Positions 9,698-18,028 of a stretch of 54,508 nt of DNA are shown here, one piece after another (position 1 is the first letter of the stretch; each line of letters starts with the position of its first letter). The position numbers and the translations under genes are program-made. The notes under the pieces are model-generated. The model saw nothing but the letters and a program-made list of their open reading frames with translations. It was not told the origin of the DNA and ran no database searches. This DNA comes from an uncultured Oscillospiraceae bacterium (lineage in GTDB: Bacteria > Bacillota > Clostridia > Oscillospirales > Ruminococcaceae), in the NCBI GenBank assembly GCA_904396495.1, contig CAJFOJ010000047.1:1-54508 (forward strand). Reading direction: 5' to 3'.

Positions 9698-9712
9698 ATT
9701 TGTTTTTGTAAA
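9684..9712 (-). promoter_or_regulatory. Promoter of the glgBCDAP operon
   Basis: On the minus strand TTTACA and TACAAT are separated by 17 bases (+ strand 9707-9712 and 9684-9689), 5/6 and 5/6 to sigma-A consensus. The predicted start of transcription is about 35-40 bases before the glgB ATG. Confidence 0.7.
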
Positions 9713-9814
9713 TATTCACCTATAAATAATTTTTGTCTTTGATGTAAAAACCTAAGAATATTTTTTGTGAATTCCGTTAAACATTATGTAAAAATTTTTA
9801 TGGGCGCTCTCCAC

Positions 9815-9843
9815 TGTACAGTTTGAAGAAGATTCGGTATAAT
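9815..9843 (+). promoter_or_regulatory. Promoter of the GH13 alpha-glucanase gene
   Basis: TGTACA (9815-9820), 17 bases, then a perfect TATAAT (9838-9843). The -10 box lies downstream of the TTG at 9823, which shows that this TTG cannot be the translation start and supports the TTG at 9901. Confidence 0.7.
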
Positions 9844-9900
9844 AAAGGAAAAGATCTTGGTTGGGATGAAAAAGATATCATTGAGAAAGGGGGCATTAGT

Positions 9901-11748
9901 TTGCAGCCAGCTGTTTACTATGATTCCTGGAATTTATCCTGTAAAGAGCCCTTTGGCGCGGTGCAAGAGCATGAAGAAATCACCCTCCGGCTGACGGTGG
10001 ATACTTCACTTCGGCCTAAGGGTGTCGCGCTGGTGCTCCGCAGAGACGGAGAGGAGGTGGGAAAGCGCCTCCTGTTTGTCCAAAACGTTGCCGGTAATCA
10101 TTCTATCACATATGGAATTGCCTTTTCTGTCGAAGAAGAGGGGCTTTATTTCTACCGTTTTGAGATAGAAACGGGAAACGGCATCCTATTTGTCGGAAGA
10201 GGGGAGAAGGCATGCGCTACTGTGGGGGATTTTTTGCCGGAGTGGCAGCTCACCGTGTACCAGAAGGATTTTTTCACTCCGTCTTGGCCGGAAAGCGGCG
10301 TGATGTACCAGATTTTTCCCGACCGGTTTTATAGTAGCGGCGACGTTCCTCTGCCCCAGACGAAAAACAAACGCATTGTCCATAGAGATTGGTATGAGCG
10401 GCCGTTGTTTACCCAGGACGATCCCCAATATGAGGCCACCGATTTTTTTTGCGGAAACCTGTTGGGAATTATTGAAAAACTCCCCTATATTCATTCCCTG
10501 GGAGTGACGGCATTGTATCTAAACCCTATTTTTGAGGCTGCTGCCAACCATCGGTACAACACTGGAGATTACCTCAAAATCGATCCGTATTTGGGCACCG
10601 AGGAGGATTTTTCGCTGCTCTGCCGGGAGGCCCAGAAGCTTGGGATGTCCATCATTCTGGACGGCGTTTTTTCCCACACCGGCTCCGACAGTATTTATTT
10701 TAATAAAGAAGGGCATTACGAATCGGTGGGGGCCTATCAATCATCCGAATCGTCCTATGCCTCCTGGTATCAGTTTTCCGAAGACCGGACGCGGTATGAA
10801 AGCTGGTGGGGCTTTCCCACCCTACCCAATGTGGATGAAACCGACCCCAATTACCTCCGGTTTATCTGTGGGGAGGACGGCGTACTCGCCCACTGGATGA
10901 AAGCAGGGGCCAGAGGCTGGCGGCTGGATGTGGCGGATGAGCTGCCCGACGCTTTTTTAAAGGAGCTGCGCCGCAGGGTAAAGGCGGAGAATCGAGATGC
11001 TTATATCGTCGGTGAAGTGTGGGAAGACGCTTCCAATAAAAGTAGTTACGGGCATAGGCGCCCCTACCTTTTGGGTAACCAATTGGACAGTGTGATGAAC
11101 TATCCTTGGCGGTCTGCCATCTTAAATTTTATACGGGACGGAAATGCAGACGTATTCTATGAATCTATCATGGAACTTCTGGACCATTATCCGGAGCCCA
11201 CCATCCACACTCTGATGAATTCCCTGTCCACCCATGATACCGTCCGGGCAATCACCTGTTTGGGGGTAGAGCACCCGGTGCCCAGCGATCAGCAGGGAAC
11301 CTACCAGCTATCTCCCCAGGAATATGAGCGGGGGAAAGCCCTCTTTCAGATGGCGGCCCTTCTCCAGTATTCCCTTCCGGGCTTTCCCTGCCTTTATTAC
11401 GGGGATGAAGCCGGGCTCGACGGCTTTGCCGATCCCTGGAACCGGCGATGTTACCCTTGGGGCAGGGAGGACGAAGAACTTATCGGCTTTTTCCAACGGT
11501 TGGGAACTATTCGACGGGAGTTTTCCGAAGCTTTCTGTGGAGAATTCCATTTTGTGGCGGCATCGGACGGATTTATCGCATTGGTACGCGGGAAAAAAGT
11601 GCTCACTGCCGTTAATCAGGGGACGCAGGACGGATATGTAGCTCTTCGGGCTCAAAGAGTGCTGATCTCGCTTGGAAACTGCTCTTTAGAAGGAGAGGGC
11701 ATTCGATTGGAACCGGACAGCGGGGCGGTTATTGAAATTTCAGAGTAG
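9901..11748 (+). CDS. GH13 alpha-glucanase (neopullulanase/cyclomaltodextrinase type)
   Basis: 615 residues from TTG 9901, with GAAAGGGGG seven bases upstream; an in-frame TTG at 9823 lies inside the promoter. It hydrolyses alpha-glucans or maltodextrins. An N-terminal beta-sandwich of about 120 residues is followed by a GH13 barrel: VMYQIFPDRF, HRYNTGDYLKIDPYLGT, then the nucleophile in GWRLDVADELP, acid/base in IVGEVWED and the third Asp in SLSTHDTVRA. The QIDP-like segment is typical of neopullulanase and cyclomaltodextrinase. No signal peptide, so it should act in the cytoplasm, most likely on glycogen limit chains or imported maltodextrins. It is divergent from glgB and shares its control region. 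Exact bond specificity cannot be read from the sequence. Confidence 0.88.
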   Translation: MQPAVYYDSWNLSCKEPFGAVQEHEEITLRLTVDTSLRPKGVALVLRRDGEEVGKRLLFVQNVAGNHSITYGIAFSVEEEGLYFYRFEIETGNGILFVGRGEKACATVGDFLPEWQLTVYQKDFFTPSWPESGVMYQIFPDRFYSSGDVPLPQTKNKRIVHRDWYERPLFTQDDPQYEATDFFCGNLLGIIEKLPYIHSLGVTALYLNPIFEAAANHRYNTGDYLKIDPYLGTEEDFSLLCREAQKLGMSIILDGVFSHTGSDSIYFNKEGHYESVGAYQSSESSYASWYQFSEDRTRYESWWGFPTLPNVDETDPNYLRFICGEDGVLAHWMKAGARGWRLDVADELPDAFLKELRRRVKAENRDAYIVGEVWEDASNKSSYGHRRPYLLGNQLDSVMNYPWRSAILNFIRDGNADVFYESIMELLDHYPEPTIHTLMNSLSTHDTVRAITCLGVEHPVPSDQQGTYQLSPQEYERGKALFQMAALLQYSLPGFPCLYYGDEAGLDGFADPWNRRCYPWGREDEELIGFFQRLGTIRREFSEAFCGEFHFVAASDGFIALVRGKKVLTAVNQGTQDGYVALRAQRVLISLGNCSLEGEGIRLEPDSGAVIEISE

Positions 11749-11778
11749 AAACCGGTATAGCTTTTCACAGATGAAGAT

Positions 11779-11809
11779 AAAAAACAGGGATGCTCCATCC
11801 CTGTTTTTT
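11779..11809 (+). terminator. Terminator of the GH13 gene (could act both ways)
   Basis: A 12-bp perfect stem (11779-11790 with 11798-11809) with a 7-base loop; the right arm itself ends in six T residues and the left arm begins with six A residues. Confidence 0.88.
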
Positions 11810-12030
11810 ACATTTTGGTGATGATTTGGTTGATTTCCCGGATAGAAGCAGCGTCTATAAAAGGCCGACCGGTCGTCCGACTAGGTTTTAGCCAGCCCCC
11901 GCAGTTCAATCTGACGCTGCTGATTTAAAAAATAGCAGATGGCTTTTTGTGTTCGGTATACCCAAATTGGATCATATCCGTGTCGGTATTATCGAAAAAT
12001 GCTGTGAAAAGATAATCTCCTTTACCTGGC
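11808..12030 (-). pseudogene. Decayed coding remnant, family not identified
   Basis: On the minus strand one frame ending at the TAA at 11810-11808 reads about 70 plausible residues interrupted by one stop near 11926-11928. Around the stop an alternative frame continues with a RQIELRGLA segment that faintly recalls the pyridoxamine-phosphate-oxidase fold. No start codon with a ribosome site is visible. I read it as an inactivated gene rather than a real one; the family hint is weak. Confidence 0.25.
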
Positions 12031-12056
12031 TAGGCCCGAGTTAGACACTGTTCTAA

Positions 12057-12378
12057 AAATTATTTTAAAATCCAAATTTCAGATAATAAAATTCAGTTGG
12101 AAGTTTGCTCCAAAATCCGGGATACTGTCGTTCTATCCAATGAATTGTTACCCGTGGGCAGGGGGCTCTATCTTCCTTACGGCGTCGCGGGACCGTTAAC
12201 CCGGGATCAGGATATTGCAACTTCCCGGAAGGTGCTGAGGTAATTGAACATTGAATTTGTGGATCATTATGTCGTTGCGGGGAATATGGCGGTTTCGATG
12301 ATGGAGTTGGGCTATTTGCATGTTAAAAATATTGTAGAGTTCGACTTTCCAAAAAGAGATGACTATGGGAAATTTTAG
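12057..12378 (+). pseudogene. RadC/JAB-domain-like remnant with an internal stop
   Basis: One frame reads PLTRDQDIATSRKVLR, a TAA at 12241-12243, then LNIEFVDHYVVAGN and SMMELGYL, ending at TAG 12376-12378. This follows the C-terminal half of RadC-family proteins (PSxxDIxxTxxL, then IxLxDHxVVA, then SxxExGxL). The metal-binding HxHPSG part is replaced by LPYGVAG, so even with the stop removed the active site would be gone. The roughly 60 residues before it do not look like RadC. RadC-like genes are often carried on mobile elements, so this may be an old insertion scar. No intact gene occurs between 11749 and 12500. Confidence 0.5.
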
Positions 12379-12400
12379 AAAGAGATATAAATAAGCGTAA

Positions 12401-12453
12401 ACAAGAAGGAACCTTCTGTCTCCCTCCTCAGGTGGCAGAAGGTTCCTTCTTGT
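12401..12453 (-). terminator. Strong hairpin after the cupin gene
   Basis: An 18-bp perfect stem (12401-12418 with 12436-12453) around a 17-base loop. On the minus strand it is followed by a U-rich stretch (TTTACGCTTATTTAT), so it fits a terminator for the SDR-cupin pair. Confidence 0.65.
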
Positions 12454-12500
12454 CTATCATGCAATTGTTGTAGGAGGTCTTAGAAAACGATCAAACCGGA

Positions 12501-12941
12501 TTAAAAGGTTTGCGGCTTACTATTATCGTCAAAAAACAGCTTGGATTGCGGGTTTTGCTGGCGGTATTTTTCCAAATAATCTTCCCGCCTCGGGACAAAT
12601 ATGTCGATCGCGTGGCAGTCTACCTCTCGAATAAAGGCTCCGTGAGGAATGTTTTCAGGCAGGTAAATGACGTCGCCTTTTTCCACCCGATAAATTTTGC
12701 CATCGATAATTTCGTCACAGTAACCATCGACGACGATCATCAATTGGGCGTGAGAGTGGGTATGTACCTCAAAAATTGACCCGGCTTCCATAGTCAAAAA
12801 GCTAGCGGTAAGATTTCCTGTAGCGATCAGATGACTAAGTGATCCATCTACCAGAGTGGTCAGCGGGACCTGCTCAAAGGGACGTACTACATGCGCTTTG
12901 CGATCTTCTGGAGTTGCCTTTTTAAAGTTGGATTCATTCAT
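12501..12941 (-). CDS. Small cupin-domain protein
   Basis: 146 residues, a single cupin barrel. The first cupin motif is present as FEVHTHSHAQLMIVVDG (about residues 57-73), giving two or three histidines for a metal; the second motif is around LPENIPHGAFI with one more histidine. Such proteins include sugar-epimerase-like, isomerase and ligand-sensing members, and the sequence alone does not say which. It begins 16 bases after the upstream SDR stop, so the two are an operon, and they face away from the sugar ABC transporter operon. A role in handling an unstable keto-sugar or uronate of that pathway is possible but is inference. Unusual feature: none. Confidence 0.8.
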   Translation of the reverse strand: MNESNFKKATPEDRKAHVVRPFEQVPLTTLVDGSLSHLIATGNLTASFLTMEAGSIFEVHTHSHAQLMIVVDGYCDEIIDGKIYRVEKGDVIYLPENIPHGAFIREVDCHAIDIFVPRREDYLEKYRQQNPQSKLFFDDNSKPQTF

Positions 12942-12957
12942 ACCGTTACCTCCGTTT

Positions 12958-13671
12958 CTATTTGGTCGGCGCAGCAGGTTCTGCGCGACTTTGAGATTCT
13001 AACAATTCACCGGTATAGTTTAAAAACCAATGGGAAAATATTTGCTGTTTTGTCAACGTTTGATAGATTCCCCGAGCTGACTCTTCTGGCTCTATTTGAG
13101 CGGTGGTTTGACCCATGTCAGTATTAACTCTTCCTGGGTGGATGGCGATGACCTGTACCTCCGAAACAGTGTGGTACAGAAACTGAACAATTTTGTTGGC
13201 GGCCGTTTTGCTGACCGTATAGGCAGGGAACAAAGGACTGTATTCCGAAAGACTTCCACCCTGCGCTGTGAGGACGGCAAATACGCCTCCGCGTCTCATG
13301 AAAGGGGAAAAACAGCGCAGAGCGGTGAGAATGCCGACGGCGTTTACTTCAAACATCTGTCGAAGCTCGTTGAGATCGGTATGTAATAGATCGTTTACCC
13401 GGTCTCCTGCAAGCAAGAGGCCGGCAGATACCACAACGATGTCAATTTTTCCCCAGTGATATACAGCCTCTGTGGCTGCGTTGCGAAGGGAGCTTTCGTC
13501 TAGTAAATCTGCTTTCAGGGTCATCGCTTGAGATGAAAACGTCTTTTCTGCTGAGAGGTTTGCAGAAGTAATACTTCGCATGCCGAGCATCACTTTATGC
13601 CCTTGCTGTAAGAATTGTAGCGCGAGGGCTTTGCCTACGCCACGACTGGCGCCAATAATAGCGGCAACCAA
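12958..13671 (-). CDS. Short-chain dehydrogenase/reductase (SDR)
   Basis: 237 residues from TTG 13671. An upstream ATG (13707) is in frame, but AAAGGAGGAG lies between the two, six bases before the TTG, which decides for the TTG. Classical SDR layout: NAD(P)-binding GASRGVG at the N terminus, SAG near the middle of the Rossmann fold, FEVNAVG, and the catalytic Ser with YTVSK (Y151, K155). Substrate unknown; a sugar, polyol or keto-acid is suggested by the neighbourhood. Paired with the cupin gene. It is only distantly similar to the second SDR at 17276, so the two are not a recent duplication. Confidence 0.85.
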   Translation of the reverse strand: MVAAIIGASRGVGKALALQFLQQGHKVMLGMRSITSANLSAEKTFSSQAMTLKADLLDESSLRNAATEAVYHWGKIDIVVVSAGLLLAGDRVNDLLHTDLNELRQMFEVNAVGILTALRCFSPFMRRGGVFAVLTAQGGSLSEYSPLFPAYTVSKTAANKIVQFLYHTVSEVQVIAIHPGRVNTDMGQTTAQIEPEESARGIYQTLTKQQIFSHWFLNYTGELLESQSRAEPAAPTK

Positions 13672-13736
13672 ATCTATCTCCTCCTTTAAATTAATAAAAA
13701 TCTCCAAAAAGAAATAAACGAAACCTTCCTTTTATT

Positions 13737-13766
13737 ATTTTAGCTGTTATATAATTTCTAATTCAA
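13737..13766 (-). promoter_or_regulatory. Candidate promoter of the SDR-cupin pair
   Basis: TTGAAT and TAAAAT on the minus strand (+ strand 13761-13766 and 13737-13742) separated by 18 bases, about 65 bases before the TTG start. The region is AT-rich, so chance matches are likely. Confidence 0.4.
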
Positions 13767-13828
13767 TGGGCAAAATGACGGTATTTTTAAAATAAATATG
13801 TAAAAATAAACAAAAATAATAAAAAATA

Positions 13829-13872
13829 TTGAAATATAATAAAAAATATGTATAATATGAAATATAATAAAA
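13829..13872 (+). promoter_or_regulatory. Promoter with 15-bp direct repeat upstream of the sugar ABC operon
   Basis: TTGAAA (13829-13834), 16 bases, TATAAT (13851-13856). A 15-base direct repeat, TGAAATATAATAAAA, occurs at 13830-13844 and 13858-13872, 28 bases apart (nearly three helical turns), flanking the -10 box. This is a plausible regulator-binding layout in a 260-base stretch (13708-13971) that holds no gene and is extremely AT-rich. The untranslated leader to the lipoprotein start is about 200 bases. Confidence 0.55.
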
Positions 13873-14064
13873 TAAACAAAGACTCAAAATGAAACAAAAC
13901 AACATTTTCAAAATTAGGCAAAAATTAAATTAAAACGAAAGAAAACAAAAACCCTTTTATATAGGAGGTGGATGAACAATACCCTGATCCAATTCATTCT
14001 TGGGCTCAATTGGCAGACGGTTTTGATATCCAACTGCCAAATACAACAGGAGGGAGTATTTTTT

Positions 14065-15390
14065 ATGAAAAATAAGGTGTTACTGAAAAAATTGTTGTCT
14101 CTATTATTGGCAGCGGTGATGTCTCTCGGACTTATTTCTGGTTGTGGTTCCGACAATGACAGCTCGGCACCCACTTCTCCGAATTCTGTGGGGGATAAAA
14201 CTCCCGATGAAGAAAAAACCAAACTTACCGTCTGGATGGCAGGTGACGACGCCCAGTTTATGATGGACTCTGGGTTGCCGGAGAAGTTTATGGAAGAAAA
14301 TCCTCAATATGATCTGGAGATTGTACAGCTCCCCTGGGATACCCTGCACGATAAATTGATGGCCGGCTTTACCGGCGGAGAACTTCCGGCGGTAGCTCAG
14401 GGTTCCGACCATTGGGTTGGCGAGTTCGCAGGATTGGGCGGTCTGATGCCAATGGAAGACTTTCGTGAGCGGTACGAATACACCGACGACAAGTTCCTGC
14501 CCAATTCCTGGGATCATTTCCGCTACACTGACGGAAAGGTGTATGCTGCTCCCTTTGTATGGGAGAGCCGTGTCCTCTTTTATCGCAAAGACCTCCTGGA
14601 AGAGGCTGGATACACAGAACCTCCTAAAACCTGGGATGAGATGCTGGAATACGGCGAAAAGTTGGGCAATGGAGAGGATCGTTTTGCATTAGCGCATCAG
14701 GATGGCTGGCTGGACTTCCATTTCTTCTCCTCTATTCTCTACTCGATGGGAGGAGATATGTTTAACTCTGACGCCAATGCCTGCATTCTGAACGATGAAA
14801 AAGGTCAACGGGCTCTCAATTACTATCAAAGTTTATACAATAATAATGTCATTCCCAAAGACCCTGAAAAGCGGGTAGAGGCATTTAAGGGATTTAAGGA
14901 AGGTTATTACGCTATGGCTCACAGCGGTGCCTGGTGGTTCGGACTTTTAAATTCTCAGGCTCCTGAGTTAGAGGGTAAATGGGGTGTTGCCCTACTTCCC
15001 ACAGATGAGACCGAAACCGGCTACGGCCATCCCAATCCGTGGTTAATTCCGGTCAATGCAAAGAATCCTGATGGTGTCAACAAAGAAGGGGCAGAAGCTT
15101 GGATCAGCTTTATGATGGATAAGGAAAACTCCATTGTGTACGCCGACACCTTTGGCTCTCTGCCTCCCACCAAAGACGCTTATGAAGATCCGATCATTAA
15201 AGAAAACGAAAATCTCATGATTATGTACGATGCAATCATGCGAGGCACTAATTCCATCCACAATGTGCCTAATGCCGAGACCATCAGCGAAGTAATCTGG
15301 AACGCTCTAGCCGACATCCGCGACAACGTAAAACCGGTGGCAGATGTGACAAATGATATGGTCGCCACAGTAGACGGCTATCTGTCCTAA
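14065..15390 (+). CDS. Sugar ABC transporter substrate-binding lipoprotein
   Basis: 441 residues from ATG 14065, preceded by AGGAGGGAG. An in-frame ATG at 13972 also follows AGGAGG but would put 31 residues before the signal peptide, so it is not used. The lipoprotein signal is clear: KKLLSLLLAAVMSLG then the lipobox LISGC with Cys27 as the lipidated residue. The mature part is a family 1 (MalE-like) extracellular binding protein with LTVWMAGDDAQF at its start. It captures the substrate outside the membrane for the two permeases that follow. The carbohydrate is unknown; family members of this size bind oligosaccharides or sugar acids. Confidence 0.93.
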   Translation: MKNKVLLKKLLSLLLAAVMSLGLISGCGSDNDSSAPTSPNSVGDKTPDEEKTKLTVWMAGDDAQFMMDSGLPEKFMEENPQYDLEIVQLPWDTLHDKLMAGFTGGELPAVAQGSDHWVGEFAGLGGLMPMEDFRERYEYTDDKFLPNSWDHFRYTDGKVYAAPFVWESRVLFYRKDLLEEAGYTEPPKTWDEMLEYGEKLGNGEDRFALAHQDGWLDFHFFSSILYSMGGDMFNSDANACILNDEKGQRALNYYQSLYNNNVIPKDPEKRVEAFKGFKEGYYAMAHSGAWWFGLLNSQAPELEGKWGVALLPTDETETGYGHPNPWLIPVNAKNPDGVNKEGAEAWISFMMDKENSIVYADTFGSLPPTKDAYEDPIIKENENLMIMYDAIMRGTNSIHNVPNAETISEVIWNALADIRDNVKPVADVTNDMVATVDGYLS

Positions 15391-15479
15391 CGAAGTTTCT
15401 TCCGGCTCAAGCGGCCCCGTCTGAGCCGGAAAGAGATTTTTTGCAGGTAAATCTCAATGGAAGGGGAGAAAAATGCACC

Positions 15480-16370
15480 ATGAAAGATATCGCAAAAACA
15501 CCCAAACGAAAGTTAGGAAACCGTGGCTTTATTCCATTGACCATGGCGCCGGCCGTGCTTGTGTTGGGAGCTTTTACCTTTTATCCATCCATCTACTCGT
15601 TTATACTGAGCATGTTTAAAACCCGACTGTTTTCGCCAATAGAGTTTACGGGGTTTACCCATTACATATCGGTACTGACAAGCCCACTTTTCTGGCAGGG
15701 AGTGTGGAATACCATTGTTTACTCCCTGTTTTCCATTGTGGGCGGACTGGCGCTGGGCCTTTTGTTAGCCATTCTTTTGAATACCAAGCTGCGGGGGAAG
15801 GCTTTTTTTCGAACGGTCTTCTTCGCTCCTTATATTATCCCTATGGCTGCTCACACTGTCTTGTGGTACTGGCTATTAGACCCTCGTTACGGACTGATTA
15901 ATCTGATGCTGAGTTGGATTGGTATTTCGGCAGTGCCATGGCTTACATCACGAACGTGGGTCATTCCAGCGTTTATCCTCATGGATATTTGGAAACGGGC
16001 TGGCTTTAACATGGTGCTATTTTCCTCCGGGCTTTCTACAGTGCCAGAAGATTTGCAGGACGCGGCGCGGGTGGATGGTGCAAACGCTTGGCAGCGTTTC
16101 TTGCATGTGACTTTTCCGCTGCTGAGGCCTATCACTCTGTTTTCAGTTATTATGGCTTTTCTGCACACCTCCCAGCTATTCGTCGAACCTTTTGTCATGA
16201 CAAAAGGGGGACCCGGAAATGCTTCTACCTCAGTGGTGTATCAGATATACCAGGAAGGCTTCCGAACGATGAATGCGGGTAAAGCGTCAGCCATGGCAGT
16301 GGTGCTGTTTTTGCTGGTAGTTCTATTTACATTTATCGTTATGCGCAAATTCGATATTAAGGAGATGTGA
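15480..16370 (+). CDS. ABC sugar transporter permease (MalF/LacF type)
   Basis: 297 residues from ATG 15480 with GGGGAG upstream; an in-frame TTG at 15441 lacks a suitable site. Six predicted membrane segments, the first at about residues 20-40 (MAPAVLVLGAFTFYPSIYSF). The cytoplasmic EAA loop that docks the ATPase is at EDLQDAARVDGANAWQRF. Forms the channel with the next gene. Substrate unknown. The stop overlaps the possible GTG start of the next permease, so translation is probably coupled. Confidence 0.93.
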   Translation: MKDIAKTPKRKLGNRGFIPLTMAPAVLVLGAFTFYPSIYSFILSMFKTRLFSPIEFTGFTHYISVLTSPLFWQGVWNTIVYSLFSIVGGLALGLLLAILLNTKLRGKAFFRTVFFAPYIIPMAAHTVLWYWLLDPRYGLINLMLSWIGISAVPWLTSRTWVIPAFILMDIWKRAGFNMVLFSSGLSTVPEDLQDAARVDGANAWQRFLHVTFPLLRPITLFSVIMAFLHTSQLFVEPFVMTKGGPGNASTSVVYQIYQEGFRTMNAGKASAMAVVLFLLVVLFTFIVMRKFDIKEM

Positions 16371-16375
16371 GCCCT

Positions 16376-17236
16376 ATGTCGAATCGAAAACATTCCAATT
16401 TGCTGGGCTGGCACACGAGACAATATTTGACTCAGGCGGCAAAATACCTGGTGTTGTTGGCATTCACATTTGTAATCGTTATGCCGCTTTTGTGGATGGT
16501 ACTCACTTCTTTGAAACCGGAGCAGGACGTTCAGGCTTGGCCGCCCAAATGGATTCCCAATCCTGTGACTTTTACTTCCTATGAACGGGCATTTGATATG
16601 TTGCCCATCGGACGGTTTTTCTTAAACTCCATTGTTCTGGCCGCGCTGGTCGTAGTGAGCAACGTGATTTTTTGCTCGCTGGCTGCTTACTCCCTATCGA
16701 GAAAGCGGTTCCGCGGAGCGGATATTATCTTCAGTCTCATCCTCATGTCAATGATGATTCCCGTACATGTACGGATTATCCCCATGTATCAGATGAGCCT
16801 TAATATGGGTTTGCAGGACACCTACCTCGGCATGGCTCTGCCAATTGCAGTGACAGGCTTTGGAATCTTTTTGATGCGGCAGTTTTTCGTGACGCTGCCC
16901 AAAGAGGTAGAGGACGCAGCTGCTATCGACGGGTGCGGCGATTGGGGAATTCTATTCCGTATCGTTATTCCTATGGCGAGGCCCGCCATCATCAGCTTGG
17001 CAATTTTTGCTTTTGTCTGGTCCTTTGAGGATTTTTTGTGGCCGATGCTCATTACTTCCAGCGTGGATATGCGGCCCATCCAGGTGGGAATCACCCTCTT
17101 CCAGGGACTCGTCATCTACGAGTGGGGGCCGGTTATGGCGACGACAACGCTAACGATAATTCCAATGCTCATCTTCTACATCTGTCTGCAAAAATACTTT
17201 GTGCAGGGAATGACAACCGGTGCGGTAAAAGGCTAA
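16376..17236 (+). CDS. ABC sugar transporter permease (MalG/LacG type)
   Basis: 286 residues from ATG 16376; GTG 16367, overlapping the previous stop, is an alternative. Six predicted membrane segments and the EAA loop EVEDAAAIDGCGDWGILF. Partner of the preceding permease. No ATPase gene lies in the cluster; Firmicute importers of this class often borrow a shared ATPase (MsmX/MsmK type) encoded elsewhere, which is the likely arrangement here. Confidence 0.93.
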   Translation: MSNRKHSNLLGWHTRQYLTQAAKYLVLLAFTFVIVMPLLWMVLTSLKPEQDVQAWPPKWIPNPVTFTSYERAFDMLPIGRFFLNSIVLAALVVVSNVIFCSLAAYSLSRKRFRGADIIFSLILMSMMIPVHVRIIPMYQMSLNMGLQDTYLGMALPIAVTGFGIFLMRQFFVTLPKEVEDAAAIDGCGDWGILFRIVIPMARPAIISLAIFAFVWSFEDFLWPMLITSSVDMRPIQVGITLFQGLVIYEWGPVMATTTLTIIPMLIFYICLQKYFVQGMTTGAVKG

Positions 17237-17275
17237 GAGGCTAAGAAACATCACAACAAACGAGGAGGAATTGAT

Positions 17276-18028
17276 TTGGAACTGAAAGATAAAGTAGCAC
17301 TGGTGACAGGAGCCGCTTCTGGTATCGGGGCGGCAGTGGCGGCGGCGTTTGCCCGTGAGGGAGCTCACGTATTTATGGTAGACGTGGACAAAAAAGGTGG
17401 CCGGGCCTTGGAAGAAAAGCTAAAAGCCGCCGGTTATGACGTCTATTTCATTAAAGGAGACGTCTCCAAGGCGGCGGATACCGACACTGTTTTTGAAGCG
17501 GTGTCTAGGCGGCACGGCCGTTTGGATGTTCTGGTCAACAACGCGGGGATGGCTTACCGGGGCACTCTGGAGGAACTCACTGAGCAACAATGGGATCGGC
17601 AGATCGACATCAACCTCAAGTCGGTTTATCTCTACTGCCACCGGGCTATTCCGATGATGAAAAGAAATGGCGGCGGCGTAATTCTAAATACCGGCTCCTG
17701 TACCAGTTTGGTGGGAGTACCGGATTATGCTGCCTATGTGGGCTCCAAGAGCGGGATGTTGGGCTTGACGCGGGCCATGGCGCTGGATCACGCGGCAGAT
17801 GGAATCCGAGTCAATATCATTTGCCCCAGCGGCATCGTTACTCCGCTGATGGATCGGCAGTTCGCCGTAGATCCCGGCGAAAAAGAACGGGTTTTATCCC
17901 TGCATCCGATAGCTCGGATGGCTACGCCTGAGGAAGTGGCGGAACTGTATGTTTTCCTCGCTTCGGACAAAGGAAGCTTCTATACCGGCACTGCTTTTCC
18001 GGTGGATGGGGGCTACACCGCAAGATAA
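17276..18028 (+). CDS. SDR family dehydrogenase (FabG/glucose-dehydrogenase-like)
   Basis: 250 residues from TTG 17276 with GAGGAGGAA seven bases upstream. Classical SDR: TGAASGIG near residue 11, DVDKKGG, NNAGMAYRG, catalytic Ser in NTGSCTSL and YVGSK (Y154, K158), and the C-terminal FPVDGGYTAR. The acidic residue after the second strand (VDVDKK) favours NAD(H). The most likely job, from position directly after the transporter and before aldolase and lactonase genes, is oxidation of an imported sugar or sugar acid. Starts 39 bases after the permease. Confidence 0.9.
   Translation: MELKDKVALVTGAASGIGAAVAAAFAREGAHVFMVDVDKKGGRALEEKLKAAGYDVYFIKGDVSKAADTDTVFEAVSRRHGRLDVLVNNAGMAYRGTLEELTEQQWDRQIDINLKSVYLYCHRAIPMMKRNGGGVILNTGSCTSLVGVPDYAAYVGSKSGMLGLTRAMALDHAADGIRVNIICPSGIVTPLMDRQFAVDPGEKERVLSLHPIARMATPEEVAELYVFLASDKGSFYTGTAFPVDGGYTAR

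Noticed and set aside
11808-12030. Pyridoxamine-phosphate oxidase gene
   Set aside because: Only a short RQIELRG-like match in a frame broken by stops; kept as an unidentified remnant.
13801-13900. CRISPR-like repeats in the AT-rich spacer
   Set aside because: Only one 15-base repeat pair in low-complexity DNA, no regular spacers and no cas genes in the window.
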